A stretch of 64,000 bases of DNA from an uncultured Acetatifactor sp. (GCA_910577665.1 CAJTOJ010000009.1:57018-121017), one strand, 5' to 3'; positions 1-8,925 are shown, numbered from the stretch's first letter. Notes: generated by a model from the letters alone, not told the origin. A program made the numbers and translations.

Positions 1-40
1 TAAAAAAGCAGGAGTAGTTCCTGGCCAAGGAGGAAGGAAG

Positions 41-1309
41 ATGTTAGGGATCAGAGAGTTTGCTTCCTATTATAAGGAAGAGAGAGGCTGGACGGAAGCT
101 TTTGAACAGGCGGTGGCAAGGCTTTCGGAGGAAGGAGGAGGTACCCTTGTGGTGACACCGGGCCGGTACGAGACGTACTCCATTGAGCTGAAGAGCAATA
201 TTACCTTGCAGGTGGAAGCGGGTGCAGAGATTTGCTTTAAGCAGGACTGGCAGGGTTACCAGGAGGTCCGGTCGGAGTACGAGGGAAAGAGCACCGGTAT
301 GTTTATGCCCTGTATTTATGCCAGGGATGCGGAGAATGTGACTCTGTGTGGCCAGGGGACCTTGAACGGCCAGGGAGAATACTGGTGGAAGAACCTGGGG
401 AAATTTCCGGCGGCCAGGCCTTATCTGGTTTGCTTTGAGCGTTGCAGCAGGGTGAAGGTGCTGGATGTGAAGCTGGTGCAGTCCCCGGTGTGGACCCTGC
501 ATCCTCTCTATTGTGAGGATGTGGAGATCCGGGGGGTCACCATCCGCAATCCCTGGGATTCCCCCAATACAGACGGGATCAACCCGGACGGATGCTGTAA
601 CGTGCGGATCGCAGACTGCCTGGTGGATGTGGGGGACGACTGCATTACCTTGAAATCCGGCACGGAAGAGACCCCGAAAAAGCGTCCCTGCGAGAATATT
701 ACCATTACCAACTGCAACATGGTCCACGGCCATGGCGGTGTGGTCATCGGTAGTGAGATGAGCGGAGGTGTCCGCAATGTGACCATTACTAATTGTGTGT
801 TCCAGGATACGGACAGAGGGATCCGGGTGAAGACCAGGAGAGGCCGGGGCGGCTCCATGGAGAGTATTCTGGTTTCCAATGTGATCATGGATCGGGTGCT
901 GTGTCCTTTTGTGTTCAATATGTACTACAGGTGTGGCATGAACGGGGGAAGCTACAAGGATAAGTTTGCCCATGAGGTCACAGAGGCTACACCAATGATC
1001 CGGAATATCCAGATCCAGAACTGCATGGTGACAGATGCCAAGGCGGCAGCGGGATTCTTCTATGGCCTGCCGGAGATGCCGGTGGAGAATGTGAGCATAT
1101 CAGACTGCACCATCCGCATGAGCCGGGAAGCGCAGCCAGGGTGTCCGGGCATGATGGAAGACCTGGATCCCATGAGCGGGGAAGGAATCTATATGAGGAA
1201 TGCCACTAAAGTGCGTTTCCGCAATGTGAAGGTGCTGGGGTACCAGGGGGAGGGGGAAGGAAGAGAACCCTGGAACGTGGACGAGTCGGTGGAGTGGGAA
1301 GCAGAGTAA
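41..1309 (+). CDS. Glycoside hydrolase family 28 (polygalacturonase-like)
   Basis: This 422-residue protein probably hydrolyses galacturonide linkages in pectin or a related polymer. The GH28 signatures are in order: NTDG (176-179), GDDC with D199 and D200, GHGG (230-233) and the RVK segment (R262, K264), spread over a right-handed beta-helix rich in N-x-x-I repeats. No signal peptide is visible, so it probably acts in the cytoplasm on imported oligosaccharides, as many gut Clostridia GH28 enzymes seem to. AAGGAGGAAGG just before the ATG supports the start. The first three bases of the window (TAA) may be the stop of an upstream gene. The exact substrate cannot be told. Confidence 0.9.
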   Translation: MLGIREFASYYKEERGWTEAFEQAVARLSEEGGGTLVVTPGRYETYSIELKSNITLQVEAGAEICFKQDWQGYQEVRSEYEGKSTGMFMPCIYARDAENVTLCGQGTLNGQGEYWWKNLGKFPAARPYLVCFERCSRVKVLDVKLVQSPVWTLHPLYCEDVEIRGVTIRNPWDSPNTDGINPDGCCNVRIADCLVDVGDDCITLKSGTEETPKKRPCENITITNCNMVHGHGGVVIGSEMSGGVRNVTITNCVFQDTDRGIRVKTRRGRGGSMESILVSNVIMDRVLCPFVFNMYYRCGMNGGSYKDKFAHEVTEATPMIRNIQIQNCMVTDAKAAAGFFYGLPEMPVENVSISDCTIRMSREAQPGCPGMMEDLDPMSGEGIYMRNATKVRFRNVKVLGYQGEGEGREPWNVDESVEWEAE

Positions 1310-1365
1310 AAAGCAGTGTGACGTGATGGAGTGGATGGTATATGCGTTGTCTGAAGAGTCAGGGA

Positions 1366-1658
1366 ATGCGCAAGAGGGCGCCGGAACCGGATCCTCTGCG
1401 GGCCGGGGCTGGAAGCCGGAAGACCTGGAGAAGTCCCGGGTGATCATTGGGAGCACCCATGGGGACAGCCATCCCGGCAGCGGGCATCTGGAAGGGAATT
1501 GCAGAGGCAGGGGGGATGGCGCCGGGTATTTCTGCACGGATATATGTGACGGGGAGAGTCAGTGCATGGATGGCAGTATACCCTGGTGGAAGAGTGGTGT
1601 CCTGCATCTGTTTGGCGAACATGCAGTGAGTCCCGTGCGGAAAGCTTATCTGGAATAG
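1366..1658 (+). pseudogene. Frameshifted N-terminal remnant of an IlvD/Edd family dehydratase
   Basis: No intact frame fits, but three frames read in turn give a recognisable IlvD/Edd N-terminus: RAPEPDPLRAG from an ATG at 1366, then PEDLEKSRVIIGS and GDSHPGSGHL in a second frame, AEAGG in a third, and YFCTDICDGESQ back in the second. The CDG block carries the cluster-binding cysteine region of this family. The match rests on recalled family motifs. The fragment is about 95 codons of a protein that is normally over 550 residues, so it has both internal frameshifts and a 3' truncation. Its place next to a GH28 enzyme suits a sugar-acid dehydratase of pectin catabolism, which is inference. Confidence 0.55.
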
Positions 1659-1759
1659 AAGGAACAGGCGGAGCCTGTTTTGCGGATCCGGGAGTCTTAT
1701 CAAGTGACATACGGAAAATGCTTTGTATGTAAAAAAATACAAGATTTTCAAAAAATATC

Positions 1760-1788
1760 TTGCAAAGTCCGAAATTACCATGTATACT
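1760..1788 (+). promoter_or_regulatory. Probable sigma-A promoter of the S10 operon
   Basis: TTGCAA (1760-1765), a 17 bp spacer and TATACT (1783-1788) form a good housekeeping promoter. Transcription would start near 1795 and give a leader of about 280 nt before rpsJ. It sits downstream of a decayed gene, in an AT-rich stretch, and there is no other strong candidate before rpsJ. Confidence 0.7.
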
Positions 1789-1794
1789 TACTGG

Positions 1795-2076
1795 TGCTGT
1801 GACATGATAGCTGTGAAACGTGAGGTTGCTGGTTGTCAGAAATGGCAATTGGGTTTTCCGTGGAGCGAATGTCAAGTTAGGAAACTGACGACAAGTCACT
1901 GTACCGATTGAGAGTCTACAGGTTATGTAGAAACAACGTGTGGGAGTCTGGCCAAGAGATAGTTGCGTGAGGATTTAGGACACACACGGAAGAGTGTACA
2001 GTCACCGCTTGTCGTACTCAAAATGGAAACGGGAATTCCTGTTTCCGAAAAGTGCGAAAAGGAGGCGACTTTTTTT
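1795..2076 (+). promoter_or_regulatory. Long structured 5' leader of the S10 operon
   Basis: The stretch between the promoter and rpsJ has no credible gene. It holds a perfect hairpin TCTACA-ggtta-TGTAGA (1915-1931) and, 14 bp before the GGAGG of rpsJ, a near-perfect palindrome (2025-2046) centred on GGAATTCC with arms GGAAAC and GTTTCC. The position suggests autogenous control by a ribosomal protein or simple start-site shielding. I do not recognise a catalogued leader family. Confidence 0.4.
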
Positions 2077-2394
2077 ATGGCAAGTCAAGTAATGAGAATC
2101 ACCCTTAAGGCTTATGAGCATCAACTGGTGGACGCATCTGCCAGGAAGATTATTGAGACGGTGAAGAAGACCGGATCCGAGGTGAGCGGTCCTGTGCCCC
2201 TTCCTACCAAGAAGGAGGTTGTGACAATCCTAAGAGCCGTACACAAGTATAAGGATTCCAGGGAACAGTTCGAGCAGAGAACCCATAAGAGGCTCATCGA
2301 CATCATTGCACCTACCCAGAAGACGGTAGATGCGCTCCAGAGACTGGAGATGCCTGCAGGTGTGTACATTGACATCAAAATGAAAACCAAATAA
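2077..2394 (+). CDS. rpsJ: Ribosomal protein S10
   Basis: First gene of the S10 operon, 105 residues, part of the 30S head and also known as the NusE transcription antitermination factor. The chosen ATG follows GGAGG (2061-2065) and gives the family start MASQVMRITLKAYEHQLVD. An in-frame upstream start at 1963 would add an unconserved tail and is not used. The centre shows the conserved GPVPLPTKKE loop and the end VDIKM-like YIDIKMK. Confidence 0.97.
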   Translation: MASQVMRITLKAYEHQLVDASARKIIETVKKTGSEVSGPVPLPTKKEVVTILRAVHKYKDSREQFEQRTHKRLIDIIAPTQKTVDALQRLEMPAGVYIDIKMKTK

Positions 2395-2537
2395 AACCAA
2401 ACCCTCTACTTAGACGTAAGAACACATCTTCCTGCCAGGCGGGGGGAAGGGGACGCAAGTTCCCACGGTTATGGCGCAACATGTAACCGGGTGGTCCGCT
2501 ATGTAGAAAGCCTGTAAAAGGCAGAAAGAGAGGAAAC

Positions 2538-3221
2538 ATGAAGAAAGCGATTCTGGCAACCAAAGTGGGTATGACCCAGATCTTCAATGAAGACGGCACA
2601 TTGATTCCTGTTACCGTCCTCCAGGCAGGTCCCTGTGTGGTGACACAGATCAAGACCCAGGAGAACGATGGCTACCAGGCAGTCCAGGTGGGCTTCGTAG
2701 ACAAGAAGGACAGGATTGTGAATAAGGACGCCAAGGGACGGAAGGAAGTCATCCACAGACATGGTGTCAACAAAGCGGGACAGGGCCATTTCAAGAAGGC
2801 AGGTGTCAGCTCCAAGAGATATATCAGGGAATTCAAATTTGAGAACGCCGGGGAGTATACCCTGGGTGCTGAGATCAAGGCAGATATCTTTGAAAAGGGA
2901 GACAAGATTGATGCTTCTGCAATCTCCAAGGGAAAAGGATTCCAGGGTGCCATCAAGAGGCTGGGACAGCACAGGGGACCTATGAAGCACGGTTCCAAGT
3001 TCCACCGCCACCAGGGTTCCAACGGTGCCTGCTCCTCCCCCAGCCGTGTGTTCAAGGGCAAGGGAATGCCTGGACATATGGGTAGTGTGAAGGTAACTGT
3101 CCAGAACCTTGAGGTAGTGAGGGTGGATGCCGAGAAGAACCTGCTACTGGTAAAGGGTGCAGTGCCGGGTCCCAAGAAGGGTCTGATCACCATCAAAGAA
3201 TCTGTAAAGACACAAGGCTAG
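2538..3221 (+). CDS. rplC: Ribosomal protein L3
   Basis: 227-residue 50S protein that helps start 50S assembly and approaches the peptidyl transferase centre. It opens with KKAILATKVGMTQIF and contains the conserved loop around residues 130-165 (GKGFQGAIKRLG, HGSKFHR). It is about 15-20 residues longer than the Bacillus protein, from extra sequence near residues 40-90. GAAAGAGAGGAAAC precedes the ATG. A 143 bp spacer separates it from rpsJ. Confidence 0.97.
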   Translation: MKKAILATKVGMTQIFNEDGTLIPVTVLQAGPCVVTQIKTQENDGYQAVQVGFVDKKDRIVNKDAKGRKEVIHRHGVNKAGQGHFKKAGVSSKRYIREFKFENAGEYTLGAEIKADIFEKGDKIDASAISKGKGFQGAIKRLGQHRGPMKHGSKFHRHQGSNGACSSPSRVFKGKGMPGHMGSVKVTVQNLEVVRVDAEKNLLLVKGAVPGPKKGLITIKESVKTQG

Positions 3222-3246
3222 TGAGCGGGAAAGGAGGATCAATCAT

Positions 3247-3867
3247 ATGGCACAGGTATCTGTTTATAATATGGAAGGCCAGGAAGTTGGCACAATAGAA
3301 TTAAACGATGCGGTATTTGGTGTGGAAGTAAACGAGCACCTGGTACACATGGCAGTGGTACAGCATCTTGCAAATATGCGCCAGGGAACACAGAAAGCGA
3401 AGACCCGCGGCGAGGTATCCGGAGGTGGCAGAAAGCCCTGGAGACAGAAGGGAACAGGCCATGCAAGGCAGGGTTCCACCAGGTCACCCCAGTGGACCGG
3501 CGGCGGTGTGGTGTTTGCACCCACTCCCAGGGACTACTCCTTTAAGATCAATAAGAAGGAAAAGAGAGCTGCGTTGAAGTCCGCATTGACCGACAAGGTG
3601 GCAGGAAGCAACCTGATCGTGCTGGATGAACTGAAATTGAATGAGATCAAGACCAAGAATTTTGTGAAGGTGATGAACAACCTAAAGGTGGAGAAGGGTC
3701 TGGTAGTGCTTGCGGAAAGTGACAGGAACGTAACGCTGTCTGCCAGGAATCTGGCTGAGGTGGACACCTGTGTGGCCGATTGCATCAATGTGTATGACAT
3801 TATGAAGGCCAAGAAACTTGTCCTGACCCGGGACGCCGTTGCAAAGATTGAGGAGGTGTTCGCATAA
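3247..3867 (+). CDS. rplD: Ribosomal protein L4
   Basis: 206-residue 50S protein lining the exit tunnel. The tunnel loop is recognisable from TRGEVSGGGRKPWRQKGTGHA followed by GSTRSPQW (about residues 55-85). AGGAGG lies just before the ATG. Its TAA overlaps the ATG of rplW by one base, so the two are probably translationally coupled. In other bacteria L4 can repress the S10 operon, which is relevant to the long leader upstream. Confidence 0.97.
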   Translation: MAQVSVYNMEGQEVGTIELNDAVFGVEVNEHLVHMAVVQHLANMRQGTQKAKTRGEVSGGGRKPWRQKGTGHARQGSTRSPQWTGGGVVFAPTPRDYSFKINKKEKRAALKSALTDKVAGSNLIVLDELKLNEIKTKNFVKVMNNLKVEKGLVVLAESDRNVTLSARNLAEVDTCVADCINVYDIMKAKKLVLTRDAVAKIEEVFA

Positions 3868-4166
3868 TGGCTGATATCAAATACTATGACGTAATCCTCA
3901 AACCGGTTATTACCGAGAAGAGTATGGCTGGCATGAGCGAGAAGAAATATACTTTCCTGGTTCATACCCAGGCCAACAAGAGCCAGATCAAGGAAGCCGT
4001 GGAGAAGATGTTCGAGGGCACCAAGGTAAAACGTGTCAACACCATGAACTATGATGGCAAGAACAAGAGACGCGGCATGGTGGTTGGCAAGACAGCCAAG
4101 ACCAAGAAGGCAGTGGTACAGCTCACCGAGGACAGCAAGGATATTGAGATTTTTGCTGGCCTGTGA
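3867..4166 (+). CDS. rplW: Ribosomal protein L23
   Basis: 99-residue 50S protein at the tunnel exit, the docking site for trigger factor and SRP. The family start is visible as YYDVILKPVITEKS, followed by the basic loop VKRVNTMNYDGKNKRRG. It starts inside the stop codon of rplD. Confidence 0.97.
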   Translation: MADIKYYDVILKPVITEKSMAGMSEKKYTFLVHTQANKSQIKEAVEKMFEGTKVKRVNTMNYDGKNKRRGMVVGKTAKTKKAVVQLTEDSKDIEIFAGL

Positions 4167-4232
4167 TGCGGGATTTAAGTATGCGGCCCGGGAAGGGCTG
4201 CGCAAAGAATCAAAGAAAAGGAGATAAGAACA

Positions 4233-5075
4233 ATGGGAATCAAGACATATAATCCCTATACACCTTCCAGAAGGAATATGACGGGATCCGACCATGCGGA
4301 GATCACCAAGCAGACGCCGGAGAAGAGCCTGTGCAAATCCTTAAAGAAGCATTCCGGACGCAATAACCAGGGAAAGATTACGGTAAGACACCGTGGAGGC
4401 GGATCCAGAAGGAAATACAGGATCATTGATTTCAAAAGGAATAAGGACGGGGTTCCCGCAACTGTAATCGGCATCGAGTACGATCCCAACAGAAGTGCCA
4501 ATATCGCGCTGATCTGCTATGCGGATGGCGAGAAAGCTTATATCATAGCACCCCAGGGGCTGACAGACGGCATGAAAGTCATGAACGGACCCGAGGCAGA
4601 GGTGAGAGTGGGCAACTGCCTGCCCCTGTCTGAGATCCCCGTAGGTACCCAGGTGCACAATATCGAACTGTATCCCGGAAAGGGCGGCCAGATGGCACGT
4701 TCCGCCGGAAACAGTGCGCAGTTGATGGCCAAGGAAGGCAAGTATGCAACACTTCGTCTTCCCTCCGGTGAGATGAGAATGGTTCCTCTTGTCTGCCGTG
4801 CCACGGTAGGAATTGTGGGCAATGCTGACCACAACCTGATCAAGATCGGAAAAGCAGGACGTAAGCGTCACATGGGCATTCGCCCCACAGTGCGCGGATC
4901 TGTCATGAACCCCAACGACCATCCTCATGGCGGTGGTGAAGGCAAGACCGGTATCGGGCGTCCCGGTCCCAGCACTCCCTGGGGCAAGCCTGCACTGGGT
5001 CTTAAGACCCGTAAGGCGAAGAAGCCTTCCAACAAGCTGATCGTAAGAAGACGCGATGGCAGGGCAATCAAATAA
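4233..5075 (+). CDS. rplB: Ribosomal protein L2
   Basis: 280-residue 50S protein needed for subunit joining and peptidyl transfer. It starts MGIKTYNPYTPSRR and has the C-terminal signature with the conserved histidine in NPNDHPHGGGEGK (about residues 226-238). Length is normal. AAAAGGAGATAAGA precedes the ATG. Confidence 0.98.
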   Translation: MGIKTYNPYTPSRRNMTGSDHAEITKQTPEKSLCKSLKKHSGRNNQGKITVRHRGGGSRRKYRIIDFKRNKDGVPATVIGIEYDPNRSANIALICYADGEKAYIIAPQGLTDGMKVMNGPEAEVRVGNCLPLSEIPVGTQVHNIELYPGKGGQMARSAGNSAQLMAKEGKYATLRLPSGEMRMVPLVCRATVGIVGNADHNLIKIGKAGRKRHMGIRPTVRGSVMNPNDHPHGGGEGKTGIGRPGPSTPWGKPALGLKTRKAKKPSNKLIVRRRDGRAIK

Positions 5076-5091
5076 TTGAGGAGGAGAGACA

Positions 5092-5373
5092 ATGGCTAGA
5101 TCACTGAAAAAAGGACCCTTTGCAGACGCAAGCCTGCTGAAGAAAGTAGACGCTTTAAATGCATCCGGACAGAAGCAGGTCATCAAGACCTGGTCCCGCC
5201 GTTCTACAATTTTCCCTTCTTTTGTGGGACATACAATTGCAGTCCATGACGGCAGGAAGCATGTACCTGTATATGTGACCGAGGACATGGTAGGTCATAA
5301 GCTTGGTGAGTTTGTGGCCACCAGGACATACCGCGGACACGGCAAAGACGAGAAGAAATCCAAAGTAAGGTAA
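5092..5373 (+). CDS. rpsS: Ribosomal protein S19
   Basis: 93-residue 30S head protein that contacts S13 and the A-site finger. The sequence MARSLKKGPFAD and the core VGHTIAVHDGRKHVPVYVTEDMVGHKLGEF are typical. GAGGAGAG lies before the ATG, 17 bp after rplB. Confidence 0.98.
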   Translation: MARSLKKGPFADASLLKKVDALNASGQKQVIKTWSRRSTIFPSFVGHTIAVHDGRKHVPVYVTEDMVGHKLGEFVATRTYRGHGKDEKKSKVR

Positions 5374-5564
5374 CGAGATAACGATACGCACAATTACCCG
5401 GGAGGGTATTGCAGGATGTCTGACTGCAGCAAATGACACTGTAGCAGATGCGGAAGGAACAGCGGACGGTTCGGGAACCGCCAGGTTTCTGGAACCGAAG
5501 ACTGTTCGAGGAACCTGGTGGGCATAAGATCCCCGGGGATTCCTGGAAAAGGAGGATATCATCT

Positions 5565-5954
5565 ATGGCTAAGGGACATAGAAGTCAGATTAAGAGAGAA
5601 AGAAATGCCCAGAAGGATGCAAGGCCTTCTGCAAAGCTTTCTTATGCAAGAGTATCCGTACAGAAGGCATGCTTCGTACTGGATGCAATCAGAGGAAAGG
5701 ATGTGCAGACAGCGCTGGGTATCCTGGAGTATAATCCCAGATATGCTTCCAGCCTTATCAAGAAGCTGCTTGAGTCAGCTATCGCCAACGCGGAGAACAA
5801 CGGCGGACTGAACAGGGAGAACCTGTATGTGGCAGAGTGCTATGCAAACAAGGGACCTACCATGAAGCGTGTTCACCCCAGGGCGCAGGGAAGGGCTTAC
5901 AGGATCGAGAAGAGAATGAGCCACATCACTGTTGTGCTTGATGAGAAGAAGTAA
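5565..5954 (+). CDS. rplV: Ribosomal protein L22
   Basis: 129-residue 50S protein whose hairpin lines the exit tunnel near L4. The ATG at 5565 follows AAAAGGAGG and gives MAKGHRSQIKRERNAQKD. An in-frame upstream ATG at 5448 would add 39 unconserved residues and is rejected. The tunnel hairpin with GPTMKRVHPRAQGRAYRI is near the C-terminus. The 191 bp spacer from rpsS holds no gene that I can see, which is long for this operon. Confidence 0.97.
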   Translation: MAKGHRSQIKRERNAQKDARPSAKLSYARVSVQKACFVLDAIRGKDVQTALGILEYNPRYASSLIKKLLESAIANAENNGGLNRENLYVAECYANKGPTMKRVHPRAQGRAYRIEKRMSHITVVLDEKK

Positions 5955-5974
5955 GGAAAGGAGCAAACAATACA

Positions 5975-6634
5975 ATGGGACAGAAAGTAAATCCTCATGG
6001 CATGAGAGTCGGGGTCATCAAGGACTGGGACTCCAAATGGTACGCTGAAGGCGAATTTTCCGAGTACCTTGTGGAAGATTACAACATCAGGAAGTACTTG
6101 AAGAAGAAATTATACAGCGCAGGTGTGTCCAAGATTGAGATTGAGCGTGCATCTGACAGGGTGCGTGTGATCATCCACACTGCAAAGCCCGGTGTGATCA
6201 TTGGTAAGGGCGGCGCTGAGATTGAAGTGACTAAGAATGAACTTTCCAAGCTTACGGACAAGAAAGTCCTGATTGATATCAAAGAGATCAAGAAGCCCGA
6301 CAAAGATGCACAGCTTGTGGCAGAAAATATTGCCCAGCAGCTGGAGAACCGTGTATCATTCAGACGTGCCATGAAATCCTGCATGGGCAGGACCATGAAG
6401 GCTGGCGCCCTGGGTATCAAGGCAGCATGTGCAGGCCGTCTTGGCGGTGCAGATATCGCCCGTACAGAGTTCTACAATGAAGGAACCATTCCCCTTCAGA
6501 CACTGAGGGCTGACATTGATTATGGCTTCGCAGAAGCAGATACCACGTATGGTAAGGTAGGAGTCAAGGTTTGGATCTACAAAGGCGAGATCCTTCCTAC
6601 AAAGGGAAATCAGACGGAAGGGAGCGATAAATAA
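5975..6634 (+). CDS. rpsC: Ribosomal protein S3
   Basis: 219-residue 30S protein at the mRNA entry channel. It starts MGQKVNPHGMRVGVIKDWDSKW, has the KH-domain GxxG as VIIGKGG (about residues 68-75), and the C-terminal domain GRLGGADIARTEFYNEGTIPLQTLRA. AAGGAAAGGAGC precedes the start. Confidence 0.98.
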   Translation: MGQKVNPHGMRVGVIKDWDSKWYAEGEFSEYLVEDYNIRKYLKKKLYSAGVSKIEIERASDRVRVIIHTAKPGVIIGKGGAEIEVTKNELSKLTDKKVLIDIKEIKKPDKDAQLVAENIAQQLENRVSFRRAMKSCMGRTMKAGALGIKAACAGRLGGADIARTEFYNEGTIPLQTLRADIDYGFAEADTTYGKVGVKVWIYKGEILPTKGNQTEGSDK

Positions 6635-6636
6635 TT

Positions 6637-7065
6637 ATGTTGATGCCGAAGAGAGTAAAACATCGTAAACAGTTCCGCGGAAGCATGAGAGGTAAGGCCT
6701 CCAGAGGCAATACCATAGCTTACGGTGAATACGGTCTGGTGGCTACCGAGCCTTGCTGGATCAAGTCCAACCAGATTGAAGCAGCCCGTATTGCCCTTAC
6801 CCGTTTCACGAAGCGTGCAGGACAGGTCTGGATCAAGATCTTCCCCGACAAACCTGTGACAGCAAAGCCTGCCGAGACCCGTATGGGATCTGGTAAAGGT
6901 ACTCTGGAGTATTGGGTAGCAGTTGTGAAGCCCGGCCGCGTTATGTTTGAGATTGCCGGTGTTCCCGAGGATCAGGCCAAAGAGGCACTGCGTCTTGCCA
7001 TGCATAAGCTTCCCTGCAAATGCAAGATTGTGTCCAAGGCAGATTTGGAAGGCGGTGTAGAATAA
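6637..7065 (+). CDS. rplP: Ribosomal protein L16
   Basis: 142-residue 50S protein beside the A-site tRNA. It begins MLMPKRVKHRKQFRG and carries the family block RMGSGKGTLEYWVAVVKPGR. It starts two bases after rpsC, whose end contains GGAAGGGAG as a likely binding site, and its TAA overlaps the rpmC ATG. Confidence 0.97.
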   Translation: MLMPKRVKHRKQFRGSMRGKASRGNTIAYGEYGLVATEPCWIKSNQIEAARIALTRFTKRAGQVWIKIFPDKPVTAKPAETRMGSGKGTLEYWVAVVKPGRVMFEIAGVPEDQAKEALRLAMHKLPCKCKIVSKADLEGGVE

Positions 7066-7268
7066 TGAAAGCGAATAAGTTTGTAGAAGAGTTGAGAACA
7101 AAGTCTGCGGAGGACTTGAACCAGGAGCTTGTTGCTGCCAAAAAGGAACTTTTCAATTTGAGATTCCAGAATGCAACCAACCAGCTGGATAATACGGCAA
7201 GGATCAAAGAAGTGAGAAAGAACATTGCACGTATCCAGACAGTCATCACTGAGAAGGCCAGGGCATAA
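7065..7268 (+). CDS. rpmC: Ribosomal protein L29
   Basis: 67-residue helical 50S protein at the tunnel exit next to L23. The motif LFNLRFQNATNQLDN is diagnostic. The ATG shares one base with the stop of rplP, so translation is probably coupled. A longer in-frame reading from 7020 would run inside rplP and is not used. Confidence 0.96.
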   Translation: MKANKFVEELRTKSAEDLNQELVAAKKELFNLRFQNATNQLDNTARIKEVRKNIARIQTVITEKARA

Positions 7269-7297
7269 GCCGAAAGGGCGCAGAAAGGAGATCAACC

Positions 7298-7552
7298 GTG
7301 GAGAGAAATTTGAGAAAAGTCCGCACTGGCAAGGTTACCAGTGATAAGATGGATAAGACAATTGTTGTGGCGATTGAAGAGCATGTGAAGCATCCCCTCT
7401 ACAAGAAGGTCGTGAAGAGGACCTACAAGCTGAAGGCACATGATGAGAAGAACGAGTGCGGCATTGGCGATACCGTGAAGGTGATGGAGACAAGGCCCCT
7501 GTCCAAGGACAAGAGATGGAGACTTGTGGAGATCGTTGAGAAGGCAAAATAA
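7298..7552 (+). CDS. rpsQ: Ribosomal protein S17
   Basis: 84-residue 30S protein that binds 16S rRNA early in assembly. It uses a GTG start after AGAAAGGAG. The family sequence RKVRTGKVTSDKMDKTIVV and DTVKVMETRPLSKDKRWRL are present. Confidence 0.97.
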   Translation: MERNLRKVRTGKVTSDKMDKTIVVAIEEHVKHPLYKKVVKRTYKLKAHDEKNECGIGDTVKVMETRPLSKDKRWRLVEIVEKAK

Positions 7553-7647
7553 GCTGTTACAGACAGGCGGCAGGCAATGCTGCCCGTATCTGGAATAATT
7601 GGAAATATCCCATATCTGGCCGCTACAGGCGGCGAAGGAGGAAAATC

Positions 7648-8016
7648 ATGATTCAGCAGGAGACAAGACTGAAGGTTGCTGATAACACAGGTGCCAAGGA
7701 ACTGCTCTGCATCCGTGTTATGGGCGGCTCTACCAGAAGATATGCGCACATCGGCGATGTGATTGTTGCTTCCGTCAAAGATGCAACACCAGGCGGCGTT
7801 GTAAAGAAGGGTGATGTGGTCAAGGCCGTGGTCGTCCGTACGGTAAAGGGGGCGCGCCGCAAGGATGGATCCTATATCAGATTTGATGAAAACGCAGCCG
7901 TGATCATCAAGGATGACAAGACACCCAGGGGAACCCGTATTTTTGGGCCGGTAGCGAGAGAGCTTCGTGAGAAACAGTTCATGAGGATCGTGTCCCTTGC
8001 TCCCGAAGTATTATAA
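7648..8016 (+). CDS. rplN: Ribosomal protein L14
   Basis: 122-residue 50S protein at the subunit interface. It starts MIQQETRLKVADNTGAKELLCI and ends with IVSLAPEVL, the typical boundaries. GGCGAAGGAGG precedes the ATG. The spacer from rpsQ is 95 bp. Confidence 0.98.
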   Translation: MIQQETRLKVADNTGAKELLCIRVMGGSTRRYAHIGDVIVASVKDATPGGVVKKGDVVKAVVVRTVKGARRKDGSYIRFDENAAVIIKDDKTPRGTRIFGPVARELREKQFMRIVSLAPEVL

Positions 8017-8027
8017 GGAGGCGCCAT

Positions 8028-8339
8028 ATGTCCATGTTAAAGATTAAAAAGGGCGATACCGTGAAGGTGATCGCCGGCAAGGATTGTAACACAGAAGGAA
8101 AAGTGATTTCTGTAGATGCCAAGAAGAGAAAGGTGCTGGTGGAGGGCGTGAATATGGTCACAAAGCACGCAAAGCCGTCCCAGGCCAATCCCAACGGTGG
8201 CATCATCCAGAAGGAAGCTCCTATTGATATTTCAAACGTAATGCTTGTCTACAAAGGCAAGGCAACCAGAGTCGGTTTCAGGATGGAGGGCGACAAGAAG
8301 GTTCGTTTTGCAAAGGCAACCGGCGAAGTGATTGATTAA
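8028..8339 (+). CDS. rplX: Ribosomal protein L24
   Basis: 103-residue 50S assembly initiator with an N-terminal KOW motif (KKGDTVKVIAGKDCNTEGKV). TAAGGAGG lies between the rplN stop and the ATG, only 11 bp apart. Confidence 0.97.
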   Translation: MSMLKIKKGDTVKVIAGKDCNTEGKVISVDAKKRKVLVEGVNMVTKHAKPSQANPNGGIIQKEAPIDISNVMLVYKGKATRVGFRMEGDKKVRFAKATGEVID

Positions 8340-8382
8340 TCAAAAACTGTGGAGTTCACAGTTGGGAAGGAGTAGCGTAAAA

Positions 8383-8925
8383 GTGGCAAGATTAAAAGAG
8401 TTCTACTGCGACACAGTCGTAGAGGCTATGACGAAGAAATTCGGATATAAGAATGTGATGGAAGTACCCAAGCTTGACAAGATTGTCATCAACATGGGCG
8501 TGGGTGAGGCGAAGGACAATGCCAAGGTTCTGGAGTATGCTGTAGGGGATATGGAGAAGATCACCGGCCAGAAGGCTGTCCTCACCAAGGCCAAGAAGTC
8601 CGTGGCAAACTTCAAGATCCGTGAAGGCATGAATATCGGCTGCAAGACTACACTGCGTGGCGAGAAAATGTATGAGTTCCTGGATCGCCTGGTGAACCTG
8701 GCACTGCCCCGTGTGCGTGACTTCAGAGGTGTCAATCCCAATGCATTTGACGGCAGGGGCAATTATGCCCTGGGTATCAAAGAGCAGTTCATTTTCCCGG
8801 AGATTGACTATGACAAGATTGACAAGACCAGAGGCATGGATATTATCTTTGTAACCACTGCGAAGACCGATGAAGAAGCACGCGAGCTGTTGACCCTGTT
8901 CAACATGCCGTTCGCAAAACAATAA
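8383..8925 (+). CDS. rplE: Ribosomal protein L5
   Basis: 180-residue 50S protein that binds 5S rRNA and P-site tRNA. I choose the GTG at 8383, placed after GGGAAGGAG, because it gives the family start ARLKEFYCDTVVEAM and the usual length of about 180. An in-frame ATG at 8332 would overlap rplX and add 17 foreign residues. Motifs IVINMGVGEAKDNAK and LPRVRDFRGVNPNAFDGRGNY are clear. Confidence 0.96.
   Translation: MARLKEFYCDTVVEAMTKKFGYKNVMEVPKLDKIVINMGVGEAKDNAKVLEYAVGDMEKITGQKAVLTKAKKSVANFKIREGMNIGCKTTLRGEKMYEFLDRLVNLALPRVRDFRGVNPNAFDGRGNYALGIKEQFIFPEIDYDKIDKTRGMDIIFVTTAKTDEEARELLTLFNMPFAKQ

Noticed and set aside
44..973. Long minus-strand frame opposite the GH28 gene
   Set aside because: It is the antisense shadow of a gene with all GH28 motifs.
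1323..1658. An intact 111-residue gene
   Set aside because: Family motifs are spread over three frames, and no ribosome binding site precedes 1323. A frameshifted remnant fits better.
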